A stretch of 8,436 bases of DNA, from assembly GCA_030049565.1 (NCBI GenBank), contig JASIKQ010000156.1, forward strand, positions 1 to 8,436, written 5' to 3'. The DNA comes from Candidatus Sulfotelmatobacter sp. (GTDB taxonomy: Bacteria > Acidobacteriota > Terriglobia > Terriglobales > Acidobacteriaceae). Made by a program: the position numbers and the translations under genes. Every line of letters begins with the position of its first letter. The first letter of the stretch is position 1. Under the pieces are notes generated by a model that was not told the DNA's origin, did no database searches, and saw only the letters and a list, made by a program, of their open reading frames with translations. Shown in pieces: positions 5,770 to 8,436 of the stretch.

Positions 5770-6913
5770 ATCACCCAAGACGCGAGTGGCAATCATCGGC
5801 TGCGGCATGATCGCCGATCAGCACGCGGATCAACTGCGTTATCTGCCCGACTGCGAACTGGTCGCCGCGTGCGACACAGACGAACTGATGGCCAGGCAGC
5901 TTGCCGATCGATTCCGTATCCCTAAGGTTTTTACTGATGCGGCGGAGATGCTCCGTGCCGGCGAGGTGGACGCTGTCCATATCACCACCCCGGCCCAATC
6001 CCATTTTCCATTGGGCCGGTTGTGTCTGGAGGCCGGCTGCCACGTTTATATCGAGAAACCTTTCACGGTGAACGCAGCCGAGGCCGACGAACTGCTATTC
6101 CTGGCGGAGGTTGTCGGCCGGCGCATCACTGTAGGTCATAACCTCCAGTTCGCGCCGGAGGCATTGCGTCTGCGCAAACTTGTTCATGACGGGTTCCTGG
6201 GAGGTCCGCCCATTCACTTGGAATCCATCCAGTGCTACTCCCATGACGAACCGACGTACGGCAAAGCCGTCTTGGGCGACCCGCAACATTGGGTACGGCG
6301 TTTACCGGGCTCGTTAGTACACAACCTGGTGAGTCACGGTATCGCCAAGATCGCCGAGTTTCTCGATGGCGATTCGCCAGAGCTCATTTCCCTCAGTTTT
6401 CCCAGTCCTTATCTGGTCGAGCACAACTACTCGGATATCGTGGACGAAGTGCGTGCCGTGCTGCGAGATGAGCGGGGCACAACCGCCTTTTTCCTGTTCA
6501 GTACTCAGCTAGGTGCAGCGTCCAACGAACTCCGACTCTATGGTAGATCGGGAAATTTGGTGCTCGACAACAGTTATCGAACGGTACTCCGCATCCGGCC
6601 TTCTACGCTCAAAAGCTATTTGCGTTATTTTCTGGCGCCGTTGGTCCAGGCCAGAGAGGAAGCACGGAATACAGCGGTCAGCATTCGCCAGTTCGCTCGC
6701 AAGGAGTTCCAGATGGATTTTGGCATGAGAAAACTGATGGAACTGTTTTATCGCGCTATACGGGAAGGTGGGCCGGACCCGATTCCCGGGGCAGAAATCC
6801 GTCGGACAGCTCGAATCATGGACGCTATCTTCTCTCAAATGCCCAAGCTTGATGAGCAAAGGATCGTCTCTGGAAGCGAATCGACTCTTCATCCTGCAGG
6901 TCTCAATTCTTAG
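5762..6913 (+). CDS. Gfo/Idh/MocA family oxidoreductase
   Basis: A 383-residue NAD(P)-dependent oxidoreductase, probably acting on a sugar or nucleotide sugar in the cytoplasm. ATG 5762 is chosen, not the longer in-frame start at 5714, because it leaves a short MTESPKTR lead into the Rossmann strand VAIIGCGMIADQH (9-21, glycines G13-G15). It also gives the ATGACTGA overlap with the epimerase stop. ITTPAQSH (74-81) and the EKP motif (98-100, K99 the expected catalytic lysine) follow, then VGHNLQF (124-130). GSLVHNLVSHGI (183-194) occupies the place of the usual catalytic D/H segment, with H192. The C-terminal half is the beta-sheet substrate and dimer domain. The family is broad (inositol, glucose-fructose, UDP-GlcNAcA-3-dehydrogenase types), so the substrate stays open. 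The neighbouring epimerase makes a joint sugar-modifying step likely. Confidence 0.9.
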   Translation: MTESPKTRVAIIGCGMIADQHADQLRYLPDCELVAACDTDELMARQLADRFRIPKVFTDAAEMLRAGEVDAVHITTPAQSHFPLGRLCLEAGCHVYIEKPFTVNAAEADELLFLAEVVGRRITVGHNLQFAPEALRLRKLVHDGFLGGPPIHLESIQCYSHDEPTYGKAVLGDPQHWVRRLPGSLVHNLVSHGIAKIAEFLDGDSPELISLSFPSPYLVEHNYSDIVDEVRAVLRDERGTTAFFLFSTQLGAASNELRLYGRSGNLVLDNSYRTVLRIRPSTLKSYLRYFLAPLVQAREEARNTAVSIRQFARKEFQMDFGMRKLMELFYRAIREGGPDPIPGAEIRRTARIMDAIFSQMPKLDEQRIVSGSESTLHPAGLNS

Positions 6914-6966
6914 TTCCGACCCAGCTCGCAGCCATTCATTGCGATGCATCACCCTTGATTGCAGTT

Positions 6967-8079
6967 ATGTCTTACCTGATCATCAGTGATATCCCGACTC
7001 CCTGGCGCGAGCCGGTTTACGAGCGCGTTTACCAAAAACTCGGTAGCGCGGTCCAGGTTGCTTACTTCAAGAACAACGAAAAGCGCCGTTTCTGGACCTT
7101 CAGGATGGGGAGCCACCCCAAGACAATTCTGAAATGCATCACGCTCACTGCCGGTGGCAGCGAACGCTTTTGTAATCCGGGGATTATTCCATTCCTGCTG
7201 CGGCGACGCCCGGCCGCAGTGCTGGTAGGTGCCAGTATCAAAGATCCCAGTGGTTGGCTGGCCATGGGATTGTGCCGGTTACTTGGAACCAAGGTCGCCC
7301 TGCTGGACGACAGCTGGCTGGGGCGCGACCGAGATGTAGGCGGCCTGCGACGCTGGGCTCGACGGCTGGTTTACAACCGGTTTGGCGATGCTTTCGTGGG
7401 AGCGAGCCGTCGCACCCTAGAAATGTTCAGGCACTACAACTGCAGCATCCGGGAGGAGCAGTGTTTCCTCAGCCATCTAGTAGCGGATAACGACTATTTT
7501 GAGGAGCGGCTCGCGGGACGGCAATTGGAACGCCGCTTCGACGTGATGTTCTCCGGCCGCATCGTAAAGGAAAAGAATCCTGTCTTCTTTGCCAAAGTGT
7601 GCGCCGGCATCAAAGCCCGATTGGGCAGATGCCGGGTGCTAATTATCGGAGAAGGAGATGCAGTTCTTAAAGAGCAAATGCGTGAAATCTTCCAGCGGCA
7701 CAATGTTTCCGTGGAATTCTCCGGTTTCGTCCCACACGCAGCCTTGCCTGAGTATTATGCGCAAAGCCGTCTGCTTCTGCTTCCCACATCGGCCGATTGC
7801 TGGGGTGTGGTGATTAACGAAGCGATGGTTGCGGGCACGCCGGTGATCACGACGCAATGGACGGCTGCAGCTGGCGAACTGGTTCTGCACGGCAGCAATG
7901 GTTATGTCCTCCCTCTTGAGGTAGAGGCTTGGGTCTCGGCGGCAAGCGAGTTGCTCTCCAGTGATTCCCAATGGAAATCTTTTTCGCAGTGCGCGCGCCA
8001 AAGCGTGAAGCACTTCAACTATGACCGAGCCGCCGCCGGCATCCTCGATGCGTTCGCATACTTGGTTAACAAGCCATGA
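6967..8079 (+). CDS. GT4-type glycosyltransferase
   Basis: A 370-residue GT-B glycosyltransferase expected to work on the cytoplasmic side of the inner membrane. ATG 6967 is preferred over an in-frame TTG at 6955, since it opens directly with the typical N-terminal strand YLIISDIPTPWREPVYERV. The linker to the C-terminal domain ends at MFSGRIVKEKNP (194-205), a hallmark of GT4 proteins. RVLIIGEGD (223-231) forms the next strand and FSGFVPHAALPEYYAQS (251-267) the region after it. The donor site is PTSADCWGVVINEAMVAGTP (273-292). Here the usual E-x7-E is D277-x7-E285, a substitution also seen in WGVVxNEAM-type relatives. It follows the oxidoreductase after 53 bp and overlaps the methyltransferase start by 4 nt (ATGA). 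Donor and acceptor are not predictable. Confidence 0.9.
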   Translation: MSYLIISDIPTPWREPVYERVYQKLGSAVQVAYFKNNEKRRFWTFRMGSHPKTILKCITLTAGGSERFCNPGIIPFLLRRRPAAVLVGASIKDPSGWLAMGLCRLLGTKVALLDDSWLGRDRDVGGLRRWARRLVYNRFGDAFVGASRRTLEMFRHYNCSIREEQCFLSHLVADNDYFEERLAGRQLERRFDVMFSGRIVKEKNPVFFAKVCAGIKARLGRCRVLIIGEGDAVLKEQMREIFQRHNVSVEFSGFVPHAALPEYYAQSRLLLLPTSADCWGVVINEAMVAGTPVITTQWTAAAGELVLHGSNGYVLPLEVEAWVSAASELLSSDSQWKSFSQCARQSVKHFNYDRAAAGILDAFAYLVNKP

Positions 8080-8436
8080 TGCTCCGGTTCGCCGCAAAAA
8101 CCTGGTACGTCTGGCGGAGGGAAGGCTTTGGCGGTCTTTGCTCCCGCCTCGCCGGGCTGGGTCGTCGCCGCTATGCGCCCGACATTTTCGACTTCTTCCA
8201 TCAAACCGACACGGGCGGACACATCCCGCTCTGGAGACTGGCCATTCCGAGCAGCGATTGGGAATCGGGAGTTGGCTATAGTGCGACCAGTCCGGAGGAC
8301 TTCTATCACGCCATGAATAAACTTCCGATCAGCCGAAACGAATATACCTTCATTGACTTGGGCAGCGGCAAAGGCCGCGTACTTATCATGGCTGGAGAAT
8401 ACGGTTTCCGCAGGATTATCGGGGTCGAGTTTTCTT
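8076..8436 (+). CDS. Class I SAM-dependent methyltransferase, 3' partial
   Basis: An open frame with no stop before the window edge; 120 complete codons are visible. It starts at ATG 8076, overlapping the preceding stop as ATGA; a second ATG directly follows at 8079. An N-terminal basic and aromatic lead (MMLRFAAKTWYVWRREGFGG) and a PLWRLAIPSSDWESGVGY segment (51-68) precede motif I, FIDLGSGKGRVLIMA (92-106), the glycine-rich SAM-binding loop of Rossmann methyltransferases. The next strand ends RIIGVEFS (113-120), with E118 placed to bind the SAM ribose. The DLGSGKGR form also occurs in DOT1-like methyltransferases, but this is too little to assign a subfamily. In this setting a sugar or glycolipid O-methylation is the likeliest job (inference). 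The C-terminal substrate part is outside the window. Confidence 0.82.
   Translation, partial: MMLRFAAKTWYVWRREGFGGLCSRLAGLGRRRYAPDIFDFFHQTDTGGHIPLWRLAIPSSDWESGVGYSATSPEDFYHAMNKLPISRNEYTFIDLGSGKGRVLIMAGEYGFRRIIGVEFS

Noticed and set aside
6509..6952. Reverse-strand open frame over the end of the oxidoreductase
   Set aside because: Antisense to a conserved family C terminus, with no recognisable domain.
1..8436. CRISPR array, tRNA, rRNA, IS element or phage genes
   Set aside because: No regularly spaced repeats, cloverleaf-like sequence, transposase motifs or terminal inverted repeats were seen on reading both strands.

Overview
The window holds seven protein genes, all on the + strand, and reads as the interior of an extracellular or capsular polysaccharide (EPS/O-antigen type) biosynthesis locus. 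The first gene is cut by the left edge and the last by the right edge. No tRNA, rRNA, CRISPR array, insertion sequence or integrase was seen. The host is a Gram-negative-type bacterium with moderately high GC. The secreted beta-helix protein and its C-terminal style recall soil Acidobacteriota, but that placement is an impression from protein style and not a proof.

Layout. 1-993: GT4-type glycosyltransferase, 5' partial. 994-1211: 218-bp gap with short inverted repeats. 1212-2606: polytopic Wzy/ExoQ/O-antigen-ligase-family protein. 2607-2715: gap with a candidate promoter and a small perfect inverted repeat. 2716-4665: secreted right-handed beta-helix protein with a clear signal peptide. 4699-5769: NAD-dependent epimerase/dehydratase (extended SDR). 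5762-6913: Gfo/Idh/MocA oxidoreductase, overlapping the epimerase by 8 nt. 6967-8079: a second GT4-type glycosyltransferase. 8076 to the right edge: SAM-dependent methyltransferase, overlapping the glycosyltransferase by 4 nt, 3' partial.

How the genes could work together (inference). The epimerase and the oxidoreductase would make or modify a nucleotide sugar. The two glycosyltransferases would add sugars to a lipid-linked repeat unit in the cytoplasm. The methyltransferase would decorate a sugar or an intermediate. The membrane protein would polymerise or ligate repeat units on the periplasmic side. The exported beta-helix protein would bind, cut or epimerise the finished polymer outside the inner membrane. 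The flippase, chain-length and export components and the initiating transferase are not in the window.

The least ordinary item is the beta-helix protein. Its mature N-terminal half lacks lysine, it has ten symmetrically spaced cysteines, a beta-rich insert splits its usual C-terminal motif, and it ends in a short stub resembling the start of an Fn3 domain. The rest is a recognisable polysaccharide locus, and I see no convincing evidence of a wholly new system.
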